64,000 nt of DNA from Strongyloides papillosus. Its lineage: Eukaryota > Nematoda > Chromadorea > Rhabditida > Strongyloididae. The stretch is taken from the NCBI GenBank assembly GCA_005656395.1, contig SRSI01000078.1:558001-622000 (forward strand), read 5' to 3'. The notes beneath the pieces were generated by a model. The model was given only the letters and a program-made list of their open reading frames with translations, had not been told where the DNA came from and made no database searches. A program made the translations under genes and the position numbers. Positions 37,701 through 49,500 of the stretch are shown in pieces. Numbering within the stretch: position 1 is the first letter of the stretch; every line of letters begins with the position of its first letter.

Positions 37701-38169
37701 ATTAGATGATATCCAGACAAGATATTATCTAAACTCTAAGACTGCTGTACTTTTTGATTGCATTTTAAATGATGGCTTTGCTATTTAACTATCGTAAACA
37801 ATTCTATTTATATTTAAAGTTCAATTATTACCTACTATTATCAATTAACTTCAAGTTGCAAATATTTTGAGTAATACTTTTTTTTTAAAAAACTACAAGT
37901 CAATTTATATTTGTTAATAATTAAAATATTCGTTATTAAAATGAAAAATATTTGCCGTCTATCTTTAATGATTAACACTAAAAACAATATTTTTTGTTTT
38001 TTAGATTTTATTTTAATATTGTTTTACATTTGTAAAATTTACAGCATTATTTTTATTCTTTTAACGCTAATCTCCAAACAATTTGCTTATATATCTATAT
38101 AAAAGGAACATTTTTGTTAGACCAACTTTTATTGCAAGGAACATTTGTATAACATATATAAAAAGAAGG
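34778..38169. other. intergenic region, divergent promoters
   Basis: Lies between the divergent GILT-like and 38170-38893 genes. Most is plain AT-rich DNA. The part 37150-37600 is less AT-rich, with a perfect CRE at 37494 and a near-CRE (CGACGTCA) at 37563. The 63-codon hydrophobic frame at 37911 is probably chance. Confidence 0.5.
37494..37501. promoter_or_regulatory. CRE palindrome (TGACGTCA)
   Basis: A perfect ATF/CREB-type octamer ~680 bp upstream of the 38170 start. A second, CGACGTCA, lies 70 bp further on. The pairing in a locally GC-richer segment suggests a promoter or enhancer. Confidence 0.4.
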
Positions 38170-38893
38170 ATGGTCTATAATATAATGCCTTACTCTTCAA
38201 TACCTACTACCGCCCTTTCAATAGAAAAAGATAAAATCCATTGTGGCAATGTCAGTCATTCTAAAGTTGAAAATCATTCTTGTGATTCTCTATTGGAATC
38301 AAAATATTCTTCTTCCTCTAATTTATTAAAAAAAACAAGTTGCAAGTCAAAAAACGTAATGAAGACCACAAGTAGTAATGGTGTATATATATCAAGTGAT
38401 GACAATATACAAACATCTCCATACGAAACAGAGAAAGCCATCAAGAATACAATTGCATTGGCTGTAATAACAAGATTACACCAATGGTGTTGTCAATTGT
38501 TTTGGTTAACAATTATTTGTGTTATGGGTGCCTGTGGAGATCTTCATTACAATAAAAATAAAACATTGCAGGATATTCGTAAAAGTCTTACTAAAAGTAA
38601 TCTCCAGTCAAGTGCAATTTTTTCAGTATCAAGTAAAAATATTCGTTCTAGTAGTATTATTAAAGGAAATAAAAGAACGAAAAATGTAACACAAATTGAG
38701 ATTCAAGTACGTGTCTTTTTTTCTTTAAACATTCCTTTAATTAATACAATTTTTTTATTTTTAGTTATTAAGACATCTTACCTGTCCACAAACAGCGATC
38801 TTACGTCCAATTGTGAAGAGTAACAAAAAAAGACTTGCATCTCGACCACCATCGCCTCAACTCTTTGATATTATCGAAGAAGATTTTGAATAG
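38170..38893 (+). CDS. unrecognised nematode protein with one hydrophobic segment
   Basis: Exons to 38706 and 38765-38893, with a 58 bp intron (GTACGT...TTTTAG), encode 221 aa from the ATG at 38170. Other in-frame starts are 38083 (250 aa) and 38185. TTTTTGTTAG ~50 bp upstream of 38170 is a plausible splice acceptor, favouring the shorter start. The N-terminal ~90 residues are Ser/Lys/Asn-rich and probably disordered. Residues ~105-125 (QLFWLTIICVMGACG) are hydrophobic and Cys-containing, perhaps one membrane pass or a buried helix. The C-terminus is basic, then acidic: PQTAILRPIVKSNKKR, then ASRPPSPQLFDIIEEDFE. The proline-directed SRPPSPQ could be a phosphosite. No known domain is recognised. 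The clean splice junction and conserved-looking tail support a real gene. Confidence 0.65.
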
Positions 38894-39595
38894 GAATCAC
38901 ATGGAAATTAGCATTTTCCACTTTAAATATAATGATTTTTAACTCACAAAATAAGTAGATAAAGATAATGATTACGGTGTAATAAATTTAACATGAATTA
39001 TGTTTTTTGTTTTTATTTTACTTTTTTAAAAATGTTTATGGTGCCATTTTTGGAAGGTTCAACATTTTTACTATTAATTGGCAAATATTTTTGTATCATT
39101 TTTATAACTGCCTTTTCATTAAAAAGTTATTTCTGTATTATAAAAGTATATATTATTTTTTGTAAAAAATATTCATTAGTTTTATTTTTTTCCTTTACGG
39201 TTATAATTAACATTTTTATTTGTTTTTCTGTAATATTTATAAAATATTGTTTACAAAATAATTATTTTTTATTCCTTTATGCTATATTTTTGATGGAAAG
39301 ATATAATTACTAAGATTATTACTGTAGATAAAAACTTGTATATTAAAAGTAAAATCAGTTATATAATTTGATTGGAAAATAACATATTTTTATAAATGAA
39401 GATAAATATTATCATAAAATTTGTCATGAAACATTACATTTGTTTTGTCTTGATTGTCTAATCAAAATGAAAGATGTGTTGATAATTGTTTTAGTAAACA
39501 ACATTTTGCCACAGATACTTATATTATTAAATATGTTATTCGTTTCTTTGAAACATAAGTAATAATTTATAAGGAGTACTAAAATGTACCCGTTG

Positions 39596-39739
39596 CTAGG
39601 GTTTACTCATGACATCTTCACGTGAATGGCCTTTACATATCTGCTCTATCACATGTTTTATAAAAGGATTTGGATGTGAATTTAGATGAAAGGCACAAGT
39701 ATATCTGAAACTGTCAAATGTGTATGTACTTAATGATAG
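39596..39739 (-). other. candidate terminal exon or small ORF
   Basis: A minus-strand open frame of 47 codons without an internal Met start that reads YTCAFHLNSHPNPFIKHVIE and ends SREDVMSKP. A good acceptor (TTGACAGTTTCAG) precedes 39704. It is noticeably less AT-rich than its surroundings. No partner exon in matching phase was found, so it is listed only as a candidate. Confidence 0.3.
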
Positions 39740-40733
39740 CTAGAATATTTCATATTTTTGTACTTTATATGATTATTATAAGGGGAAAGATAGGTATAAC
39801 ACTATTATTTGAATTCAATCTCCAGATTATTATCAAATTAATGATAAAAATTGTTGATTCATCAATTATTATTAATTAAATTGTTTAAAATTTTAATGCA
39901 GCGAAATTTCGGATGTTGACAACAGAGGTGAAATAAAATTATTTTAATATATATTTTTCTTTCTTTATGGATCATTTTAAAATTTCTCTATTTACTTTCT
40001 CAGGTAAATTCATTAATTTTAATGTATCGTTATAAATTAATTATTTTTATAATAAAAAAATAACAAAATAAAGGGGGAGAGAAAGATCGAGCTAAAATGT
40101 TATTTACCTTGATCTTTAGGGTTCCTGGACACCATATTGCAATTTGTTTCTAAAATAAATACATCTAGAAAATGGCAAATAAACAAAGCAAAAACATAAA
40201 TTGACACTAAATTTTGATCAATCTGTTTATTATATTTTACTTCTTAATGATCACTTCTTAATAATTGTATAACAATTTAAACTACACATTTTGTTTATTT
40301 ATATTTCGTTAACAAAAACTGATAATAATATTCCTTCACTTTTTTCAATGTTTAATCAAAAAAAAAGTTTTAATGTTGTTTTTGAATTTTTAAAAGAAAT
40401 GTATATAATAATTAGATTTAAACATGACAAAATATATTTCTTTTTTTAGATTTTTTAGTTTGTAGTGTTTTAGAAGAAAAATAAAAATTCATATGATTAC
40501 TTTATCATTATGACCAAAATCTTGTATATATAAATGTGTTACTTTTCTTGTTTAAATTATAATCATTTCTATAAGAATGATGCAATTTATGTTATTCAAA
40601 AATTTTCGGATTTTATGGTATTTCGTAGCTAAAATATTTTTTGATTTATTTCCATACTGCTCTACTGATTTTGTAACTGATTTCAATTACAGGGATTTAA
40701 ATATATATTGTTTGTTGATTTCTACTTGAATAT

Positions 40734-40752
40734 TAATAATAATAATAATATA
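40734..40752. repeat. (AAT)n short tract
   Basis: About six AAT units. Confidence 0.8.
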
Positions 40753-41662
40753 ATAGTTTATAGTTTGATTTTGTATTTAAATTTATTAAATATAGTAAAT
40801 ACTTATAATTTTATCTATTTCTTATCAATTGCAACTAACATTTAAACTAAACTTTTATTTCTTTAATTAAAAAATTTCTTTTTTTCTATATTACACAATT
40901 TTTAACAAATAAAATAAATTTTTGTAATATTAAAAAAACAAGTATTTTTAGTTGTGTAAAAATAGTAGGCGAAAAAACATACATTGTATTAATAATCAAG
41001 TATTTTACTTGACATATATTAGTTTTTACTAACTATTACTTATTTTCAAAAAAAAATATTAAACTATAAGATAGATTATTTAAGGAAAGCCTTAATTTTC
41101 TTTATTATTAAATAAATTTTATTATATTTAACGAATAGGTTGAATTATTTAATAAATTTAAGTCAAAGTACAAAGTCCTTTCCTTGATATTATAACATTT
41201 TATCGTATATATGCTGTATATATAAAATTTCTGATGATCTTTATATTTACAATGGTGAAAATGACTTATTTTATATACTGTTCATGTATTAGCTGAATGC
41301 AATTTTGATGATTATCTGTCTTTTTCAATACTTTTCATCAAAAGATACTTTTTATTATAACGCATACGTGTTAAAAAGTATTTTAGCATAATCTTTACCA
41401 ATTTTAAATATATAAATTATAATTTATCATCCTTTTATCATATTTTTATTACCATTATTATTTTTAGATATTATTTCATCAAAATTATGTCATCACAATT
41501 TTTATTTTTCTCCACGAATAAAATAGTAAAAAGTACTAAAAAAATATGTAATAAATTTTACGCGTTAAAATATTGTTTCTATCAATAACTTGCTAACGAT
41601 GTAATTTATTTTAGTTATAATAAAAAAAGTAGATTTGTTAATTAAAATCTTATTTCATAAAA

Positions 41663-42321
41663 ATGATGGAAAATTTTCACTTTGACAACACAATAAGATT
41701 CGTTAAACTTCGTGCACCAGTCCAGAATATTGAACAAATGGAATCAATGATTTTTAAGTTTACAGAAAGTTTGGGACATCGTAGTCAAATTGAAACTGTT
41801 TATTTTAACAGTTTTAACGGAGTTCTCAAGATTAGGCAATATAAGAATGCTGATAACTATGGAGAACTTATTTCTTATGCAAAATTGCCATGTAATTCAA
41901 GGAAATGTGTTGGGGAGATGAAATATGCTACTCTAGATAATTGTCTTGAAACTACGGTAATTTTACTTTCTTAATAACAATGATCTTATAAACTATATAA
42001 TTTTAGTCTGTCCTTTCATTAGCCTTAGGAGAGAAAACGGGAATTAATATATTGAGAAGACAATTTGAGAAGGATTGTATAATAATTAATTTAGATCATG
42101 TTGAAGGATTAGGACATTTTATGAGTTTAAAATATATTTTGGATAAAAGTAAGGACATTTCTGATGAGGATGCATTTAAAACAATTACCGATATCATGAG
42201 CAAACATTTTAATTATACTAAGAAGGATCTTTTACCGGTTAGTACATATGCAGATCTCTTGAAATGTAATGGTTTACCAGACAGTGATTATGATGAGGAT
42301 CATACAAGTGATTCATCATAG
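41663..42321 (+). CDS. CYTH-domain protein (CyaB / thiamine-triphosphatase-like fold)
   Basis: Exons 41663-41956 and 42007-42321 (50 bp intron) encode 202 aa. The layout fits a CYTH (triphosphate tunnel metalloenzyme) domain: IRFVKLRAPVQNIEQME in strand 1, YFNSFNGVLKIRQYKN (the family's F..NGRLKLR-like strand), GELISYAK, and later KDCIIINLDHVEGLGHFMSL matching the I.LD.VEGLG.F.E segment. These enzymes hydrolyse or cyclise triphosphate substrates using acidic and basic residues lining a tunnel. Here the usual ExExK start reads IRFVKLR, with the acidic residues missing, and the final E of GxFxE is replaced (HFMSL). Catalysis is therefore uncertain. An acidic, Ser/Asp-rich tail (DSDYDEDHTSDSS) ends the protein. 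Confidence 0.78.
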
Positions 42322-42571
42322 ATTTTTTTTATTTCTTGACCTTGTACGTTAAAATTTTAAGCTCATAATTGATAGCTAGAATGATTTTATTGTACATATA
42401 GATTTTTATTTTGCAGTGAAAAAAGTATGAAAAATGTAAAATTATTTTATATAATTCTAATCACAAAACTTTTAATTTCTTTATAAGTTGATTTCTTAAA
42501 TATTAAGACGATATTGTGACAATTAAAAGTATAATATATTTATATAAAACAAAAAAGTGACTTTTTTATTT

Positions 42572-43779
42572 TTAATTTTTTGATGGGACATTATAGTAAT
42601 CATCTGTAAATAGTACAGGCATTAAACATTCAAACATTATCAATATCATTATAACAGCAATAATATATCCAATGGTAAAAATAATTAATTCTTTCCCTCT
42701 TAATGTGATAACATGTTCAGGAATGTTGAAAGGATCATTCTCAAAGCGTATACTAGCTTAAAAGTTAAAAAAATGATTATTTTTATATCAATAATTATAT
42801 TAGGTTAGTGCTAAGTTCTGCTACATTTCTACAAAATACTTTAAAACCATTTAAAGTAAATAAGAAAACTTTAATTTTTTAATATATTATACATTATTAT
42901 CTACAACTCGTTTCTATTTATCAAGCACCTTACCGATTCCAGATGTTGAAGAATCTCTTAATCTTTTTAAAGAAAGTCCCGCAAAAATCAATATTTTCTT
43001 CATTGATTCACTATAAAGTCTACTATTAAAAAAGTTATGTAGACATTAAAATAGATAATAGTTAGATGAAGACACACTTCGAGAGTATATTTTGGGTGAG
43101 AAAGAACTTCATAACTTAACTCATCCATATTTAATTTAATCTTCAATGTCATGTGTCGTCATTTTGAAAACAATTTTTTATTATTTTTCAAATTTCGTCA
43201 TTTTTAAAAGAATTTTTTGTTTAGTTTTGATAACATGCTTAAATAGAGATCATCAAAAAATAGTTTACATGTGGAAGATTTTCAAAAAATTTTTACTAAA
43301 ATTAGAAGACCTACAAAAACATGCTTTATCTTCAAGATTTTTTCTTTGCTTCGAAGCTTTAAAAACGATCTTTTCACTGTTCTAACACTCACTACACTTG
43401 CTCACAATGCTCTACATAAATATTTAGAAGCCTCAGTTGTGTTATTTTTTAGTTAAAGCATGTTGGAAATACAATGTCAAAAATGACTACTTACTACATT
43501 CATGTTTTAACAGAAAAATGAGGTGTAGATAATATAACAAATTGTGATCATACAAATTAAAAAGCTAAGAAGCTGCACTATCTGATTACTATGGTAACTT
43601 AATTTTCTATGACTTGTAATCACATTTTTTTGATGTTAAAAAATTATTGTGGAAATATGACAGAACTTTAACACCAACCTTATAAAAATATCAAACTTAC
43701 CTTGACTTGGACGTGTGTTAGTCATTTTACTTGAATATTTAGACTTTCTAGAAGACTGTTCTACACTCAGTTCCTCCAT
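42572..43779 (-). CDS. 87-aa tail-anchored membrane protein with transposon-expanded intron
   Basis: Two exons, 43779-43701 (donor CAAG|GTAAGT) and 42756-42572 (acceptor TTTTAAG), join in frame to 87 aa. The N-terminal ~50 residues are polar (MEELSVEQSSRKSKYSSK..., then FENDPFNIPEHVITLRGKE). A single strongly hydrophobic segment follows (LIIFTIGYIIAVIMILIMF), with a short acidic tail (FTDDYYNVPSKN). That is the layout of a small tail-anchored or single-pass membrane protein. The family is not recognised. The intron is 944 bp, against ~45-60 bp for most others here, because a mariner relic (42800-43682) sits in it. Short frames inside that relic (for example from 43128) could be mistaken for alternative exons but match transposase. 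Confidence 0.68.
42800..43682 (-). mobile_element. internally deleted mariner element with TIRs and TA duplication
   Basis: The left end, TTAGGTTAGTGCTAAGTTCT from 42800, and the right end, which reads inward TAAGGTTGGTGTTAAAGTTC from 43682, are imperfect terminal inverted repeats continuing for ~35 bp. TA flanks both ends (42798-42799 and 43683-43684), the mariner target-site duplication. On the minus strand a broken frame reads NNTTEASKYLCRAL then SVVSVRTVKRSFLKLRS. This matches the mariner helix-turn-helix region (ATEAxRNIC, VSxRTxQRWFxKFRSG) and continues to a DELSYEVLSHPKYTLEV-like piece. It is broken by several stops, and the catalytic half is missing. At 883 bp it is a dead copy, shorter than the usual ~1.3 kb. 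Confidence 0.82.
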
Positions 43780-44862
43780 ACTATTTATTAGTAGTACTTG
43801 ATAGGTTTATTAAAAATTTCTTGTTTAATTTTTAATCAGATGAATTGGACTTTGCTTATAATTTTAAAGATAATATTTATCAAAACAAATTGTAGGTTAC
43901 TTGATAAAATGTAATTTTTAGAGACTAGAATTTATAATATTTACACAGGTATTGTAGGGGATATATATATTTTTATATAAATATTGCTGATAAAATAAAT
44001 AAAAAAAAGTTGATTTACTTAAGTATCTATTAAAAAGTATTTGAAAAGGAGGTATGTCAATAAAATTGTTACAAGTAAAATTTTTTAAAGACTCTATTTG
44101 ATAATAAAATACTTTTTATATCTTTTTCACCTAAGGAAACTGTTGTGAAAAGGAAATATGAAAAAAATTATAAAATAAAAAAGGTTGTAAAAAAAGAAAA
44201 CTAACTCTAATAGATACTAATTAAAAAATAGATTTTCAATAAATATATGTACATACATATTTTTTAAATATAGTACCATAGTAATGTATCCTTAATTACC
44301 TCATTTTACTATGTGAAAATATATCAGTATATTTTCGAAACATACTTTTTATATGAATATTTGTAATTTAAAACATATAACTTATTTTCAAAGACTCTTA
44401 AAACATCTGCTAGTAAAAATAAATGACAAATTCCTAAATATCTCCTGAAGATGGTTAAATAGAAATAATTTATTACTTGGTGAATAAAATATCATAGATG
44501 AATAAGTTTTGGCCGACATTGATAATATGTAAAAAACACACCAAATGTTAAGATGTTTTTAAGATATTTAGGAGTGGCATTTTTCGTTACTTAAAATTTA
44601 TTTTTATCATTATTATGTACAATTTCAGTAAACAAAATTAAGAAAAAAATCATGTTAATATTTTTATTTTTCTCTTATCATAAAAGCGACTATTTCAAAA
44701 GAAATTGTGAAAAAAAGTCGTATTTAAAACAATTTAAATATGTTATAAAATAAATTATAGTACAATTTTAAAAATTTTAACTTTTTTGGGGGTAAACAAA
44801 AGGAAAGGTGTGGGTATTTAAAAAAATCTTATGCTTATTTAATGACGTTAATTTTTAACAAA
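43780..44862. other. AT-rich intergenic spacer
   Basis: Between the tail-anchored protein start and the Ctr gene end (both minus strand). Nothing recognisable beyond A/T runs. Confidence 0.6.
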
Positions 44863-45443
44863 TTAACAACAATTATTACTAAAAGACATTTCTTCAAGAG
44901 GTGTCTTATTAAAAGTAAAGTAGCCTATAGTTAGGCCAAGTAAAGCTGCAATAATAATCCATCCATTGAATGTCATGATGATAAGCATTAAAGCAAATGA
45001 TATTGTTGTTTGAGTTCCATAAAGAAGTGCATGAATAATCCTGTAAAAAGGTATTGTTTTTTTAAATGACCTAAATTTAGGTAGATATAATTCAATTTTT
45101 TGTTTTTTTAACCTACTCAGGTGTTGTATTAACTGACGAAGGTATGTTAGAATTCGCTCTAACTTCTGGTGTCAATGGTTGGTGATAATTTTCACTAGCA
45201 ATCCCATCATTTTTTTCTCTTGCTTCATATTTCGCCATCCAAACCCTTGCCTTACGTATACCTTCATATAAAAAACCAATCAAAAATATTATTACCATCG
45301 AGCCAAATATACCTGGAATGTTAAAGAAAAATGATGATAAGTAAATTGTAGTTTTAGTTATAGAACTAACCACTAAAACTTCCAGTCTTCCAGAAATCAA
45401 AGAGAATATATTCTTTAAGTCCAAAATGTAGTAACATATTCAT
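44863..45443 (-). CDS. Ctr-family copper transporter
   Basis: Exons 45443-45371, 45312-45117 and 45040-44863 encode 148 aa. Ctr proteins form trimers that import Cu(I) across plasma or endolysosomal membranes. The N-terminus MNMLLHFGLKEYILFDFWKT matches the family's M-x-H-F entry. TM1 follows (IFGSMVIIFLIGFLYEGIRKAR, with the FYEGLK-like end). A cytosolic loop of ~45 residues comes next, then TM2 with the copper-selective MxxxM (MLIIM) and TM3 with GxxxG (GLTIG). The tail ends in Cys-Cys, typical of Ctr C-terminal copper-binding cysteines. The Met/His-rich ectodomain of many Ctr1 proteins is absent. A splice-acceptor-like TAATTTTAG ~20 bp upstream of the ATG suggests the start is real, so this may be a Ctr2-like or intracellular member. 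Confidence 0.93.
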
Positions 45444-46597
45444 TTTAAACTTCTTTTGATTTTCTAAAATTACTTTAGTTTAAAAGAAGAAAAAAAATTA
45501 AACCAAAATGTTTTTTCGTACTAGAGATACAAAAAGGAAATTATCCAAATTAAATTTAAAATAATTTTTAGGTTATTGGAATTATATTTGAAGTTTTAAT
45601 CAGATGATTTATATCAAGAGTGAAGTATACACATAACAAAAGATCAATATTGATTTTTGTATTGAAAAACAATTAAAAAACAGGAGATTTTCTTTTATTA
45701 AGTAAATAAACAAAATACTTCTTTTCATTCCATCTCCACAATATTTAAGATCACACATTCCTCATACAATAAGTCACAAAAGATACTCTATTCAACCGTA
45801 TACAAAGTATCGTCACAAGATTTGGACACGTGATTAAATAAAAACCGAACACAATAATGTTTTCCCCCTAAATACTGTATTATTTTTTATTTTCTCCCCT
45901 TTTGAATAATAATCAATATGTGTAATGTTGCTATAAATATTATTACATTAGTAGAAAATATTAGGTTACTCCAATTTTTTGTATACTTCCCTTTTAGATA
46001 ACTTCTTCTTTTTAAATTATTGTAGGTACATAAATATATCTTACCATTCCAAAAAATTAATAAAAATATCGGTGGAAAAAACTTCTAATTTCATCATCTG
46101 TTTAAAATAAATTGCTTTGGGAGAAGTGATGGATTTTTGTTATATTCATTCCATTTTTTTGCATTAGATAACCTAAATTTTCTTTTAAAAAATATTTTAA
46201 ATAATAGAGTTTATGTAAATATGATATAAAAATTTAAGTAAAGTATTGTGTATGTAGTAAAAATTTTAATATATGTAATTAAATTTGAATATATTTTTTA
46301 TTGATTCTCCAGAACATATATATTTATCTACGGTTGGATTATATCACAGATAATATTAATAATTTTAAATATCATTTCATTAAATATTTTATTTTAACAA
46401 CCCGCAATTTTGATATTATTTGAATATTAATTTTTTCTCTCGTTTTATTTGAATGTTTCTATCACTTATTACTTATATTATCCTTTTGATAAAATAATTA
46501 TTTTATTTGTTATATTATAGATTTTTTATACCACAAAAGTACAAACTTTACAACAATATATACTTATTTTACATATCATTTTTTTATTATCATTACT
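45444..46597. other. divergent promoter region of Ctr and RAB3GAP1 genes
   Basis: A 1.15 kb AT-rich region separating two divergent genes. It contains an E-box palindrome CACGTG near 45828. No gene or RNA is visible. Confidence 0.55.
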
Positions 46598-49500
46598 ATG
46601 GATGAGGAAAGTAATATAAAATTGATTGAAGGTGATGTAAATATACTTACAAAATCAACAGATAATTTGTATATAAGTAAAGATTGTTGTGTAAAAAATG
46701 AAAATTTAAGTGAAAATAATTGTAATTTGTTGTGCGAGTCATCGAAATTGTTAATGGATGATGTTAGAAATTTATGCATCAAAGATGATGGAGAAATGTT
46801 GTCTGAGAGTGGTGATGAAGAGAGTGAATCAACAAAAAAAGAGATATTGGTTGATAAAAAGTTAATTCCTTCAACAAGTTTTGAGGATACTGATACAGAC
46901 TCTATTTTCGAGATCGAAGATTTTACAACTGTTACGGAGGCTGAGAAATTGGCTGCTCAACTGGACCATATTTTAAGGAAACATAAAATTTCAAGATTGA
47001 ATAGTGAAGGACTCAAAAGGAAAGTGTACTTAAGTGATAGTGTCGTATGTTTATTTGCTTTTTTAAATATAAATCTTTTAACGGTTCTTTTCTATTTTTT
47101 TAGAAGTGGGAACACGAAGAAGATGTTATTGATTATAATGATGGGAAATTGTCAGTTACATTTACGTACTTATCATCTTTTCCTGAACCAATAAATAATA
47201 GTCCTATTCTAACTTCTGAAGAGAATGATAAAGAATATTTTGAAATTGATATTGGAAGGGTATCTAACTTTCAAGGTGATAATTACCTCAATCTTGAGCA
47301 TGAGATGTCCTTTGGAAAGGCATTTGGTATTTATGGAGTTGTATGGATTAGTCCGATGCCTGATTATTACATCTCACCATTTAACCTTTCCGAAATCAAG
47401 CAAATTCTCTCATCAGTTGGATTATTTGATAGAGAATATGGTTGTGGTGTACCTATTTTTTGTTCCTCTGATATTCATACATCATGGCGTGGATTAGGTG
47501 CTTTTTTAGAGAATGATAAAAGAATAGACTTTCTTCAGAGTACATTAGTTAAACCACCTGAAAGTTTACGGTATCTCAATGGATTAAAAGAATTATTTGT
47601 AGAGAAAATTGTAAGTTTCTTTATTGTATTACATTTGATGTAAGATTAAATTCCAGAATAATTCAAGTGACTATCCAGTTGATGTTTTTAGTACAATAAA
47701 AACTCAATACGTTATTTATAGAGAACAACAATTTAAAAATGAAATAAATCTCCGTGAAATTATAAAATATGATCAATTTATTGAATATTTGGAGGAGGAT
47801 GAAAATTCATTTAAAATTCTCCCTACGCAAGATCCCATTAAAGAAGTTAAACTCTATACAGAATGGAATAATCTATCAACTGATTTAATCAATGAGAGTC
47901 CATTATTTTCGGATTTAGATCCAAAAATGACATCAAAATGGTCACTGGAAGTAAATTTTGACATCAATAATGAAGGATATTTCTACAAAATGTTCTCAAG
48001 AATGATAAAATATCACAATAAACATAAAAACACTCAAAATATCCCATATTGGTATTGCAAAGAGAAACTTAATCGTAATATACCATATGACATAAATAAT
48101 GATAGTGAGAGAAATGATTTGAACGTTATTAATAAGAACAAATTAATATTTTTTGAAAATTTATTAGAAGATTGCAATACAAATTCTCATACCCCTATCC
48201 TACAACATTTGCCGCAAAAGATTATTAGATATGTATTTGATAGTTGCAATTCTAATAACCCTATCCCAAAACAAAATTCGCAAAGAATATCCCACTGCTC
48301 CGATGAGGAGTTTGAAAAAATTGGAAATTGGAAAAACTTTATGTTGGAGGATTTTGAGAAGTATAAATCGTCAAAAGTTGGTTCATTATCAGAGAGGATA
48401 TCAATAGTTATCATTAAATGTTTTAATTTACCTTATGAAGATTCCTATAAACTTGCAGCATATGTATGGATGGAATTTGTAAATAAATTAGGAAAGTATT
48501 TTGATGAGGTTAAAGATATCCCAGGAACAGAGCATAATGTTGAACCGAATTTTAATGATTGTAAACTGCAACAACTTTTACAACTTTTTCAATGTTGTAT
48601 TGATGCTAAGAAACGATGGTATAATTATTATGATAGTGATGATTTTAATAATCATGATTATGATGAATTTCATGATGCTGAGGAGGAGTTTCAAAATATT
48701 GATGAAAAAATTATTAATAATAGTAGTGATGAATTTAGGCCTATTGGAAGATCACATCCAATTCAAGGTAGTTTACGTTTACTTAATTATGATGATAGAA
48801 TAATGTATGTACCATTTCTTCAATATCCAGCGCCAATAACTGAGGAACAGTTTAATAATCAATTGTGTGAGGATACAGAATTAAGTAGGAGTGAAAGGAT
48901 GAAGAAACAAATTATTGTCTTGAAATCTGATATGAGTGCATTTAAAGCAGCGAATCCAGGATGTTGCTTTGAAGATTTTGTTAGATGGCATTCACCAAAT
49001 GACTGGATTTTAAATGAGGAAAATGGTACATATGCATTATCACAAAGAATGACAGATATTGATAATATTTGGCAATTAACATGGAAAGAAGCACCAATCG
49101 CTCCCATTACTGAACAAGAACATATATTTAATGAAACAATTGAGGCATATAAAATACTAGATATATTAAAAGATGTCAATATTCAGGAGTTGATAAATTT
49201 AGTCATTCCATGTGGTATTAAAATTGGATTTAAGACGTTACTTGAAAATGTACCATTAAAAGATAGGTATTCTCAAGAACAGTTAAATGATTTACAAAAA
49301 TATTTATTGAAAACATCAGGAACGAATCAATACAACGTGTTGGTCCATTTTACAAAAAGTTTAAAGAATATTCAGAATTCAATATTTTATTATAATTCAT
49401 TGAAATCTCTATTTACAAAAGTTAATGGTAATTTAAGTGTAGATGAAGAAGATCGTTTAGAGGAATTGATTTTGAAGTTAATAAATCGTGAAGATATGAC

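Larger units (their letters stand above)
38894..41662. other. intergenic DNA with unexplained short open frames
   Basis: No confident gene. It holds a 47-codon minus-strand frame (39596-39739), a short exon-like segment near 40109-40146 with splice-like borders on both strands, and an (AAT)n tract at 40734-40752. The hydrophobic frame at 38993-39313 is Phe/Ile-rich and likely chance. Confidence 0.5.

Noticed and set aside
38993..39313. 106-codon hydrophobic frame resembling a membrane protein
   Set aside because: Almost only Phe/Ile/Leu/Lys codons built from T/A runs; no recognisable receptor motif.
42934..43128. Minus-strand exons starting MDELSYEVL that can be spliced in frame to the 42756 exon, as an alternative first exon of the tail-anchored gene
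   Set aside because: They lie between the mariner inverted repeats and continue the transposase-like frame; the required splice sites (GT|GTGTCT, GTAG|ACTTT) are poor.
43146..43456. Plus-strand frames of 79 and 61 codons
   Set aside because: Antisense shadows inside the mariner relic, Phe/Lys-rich, no domain.
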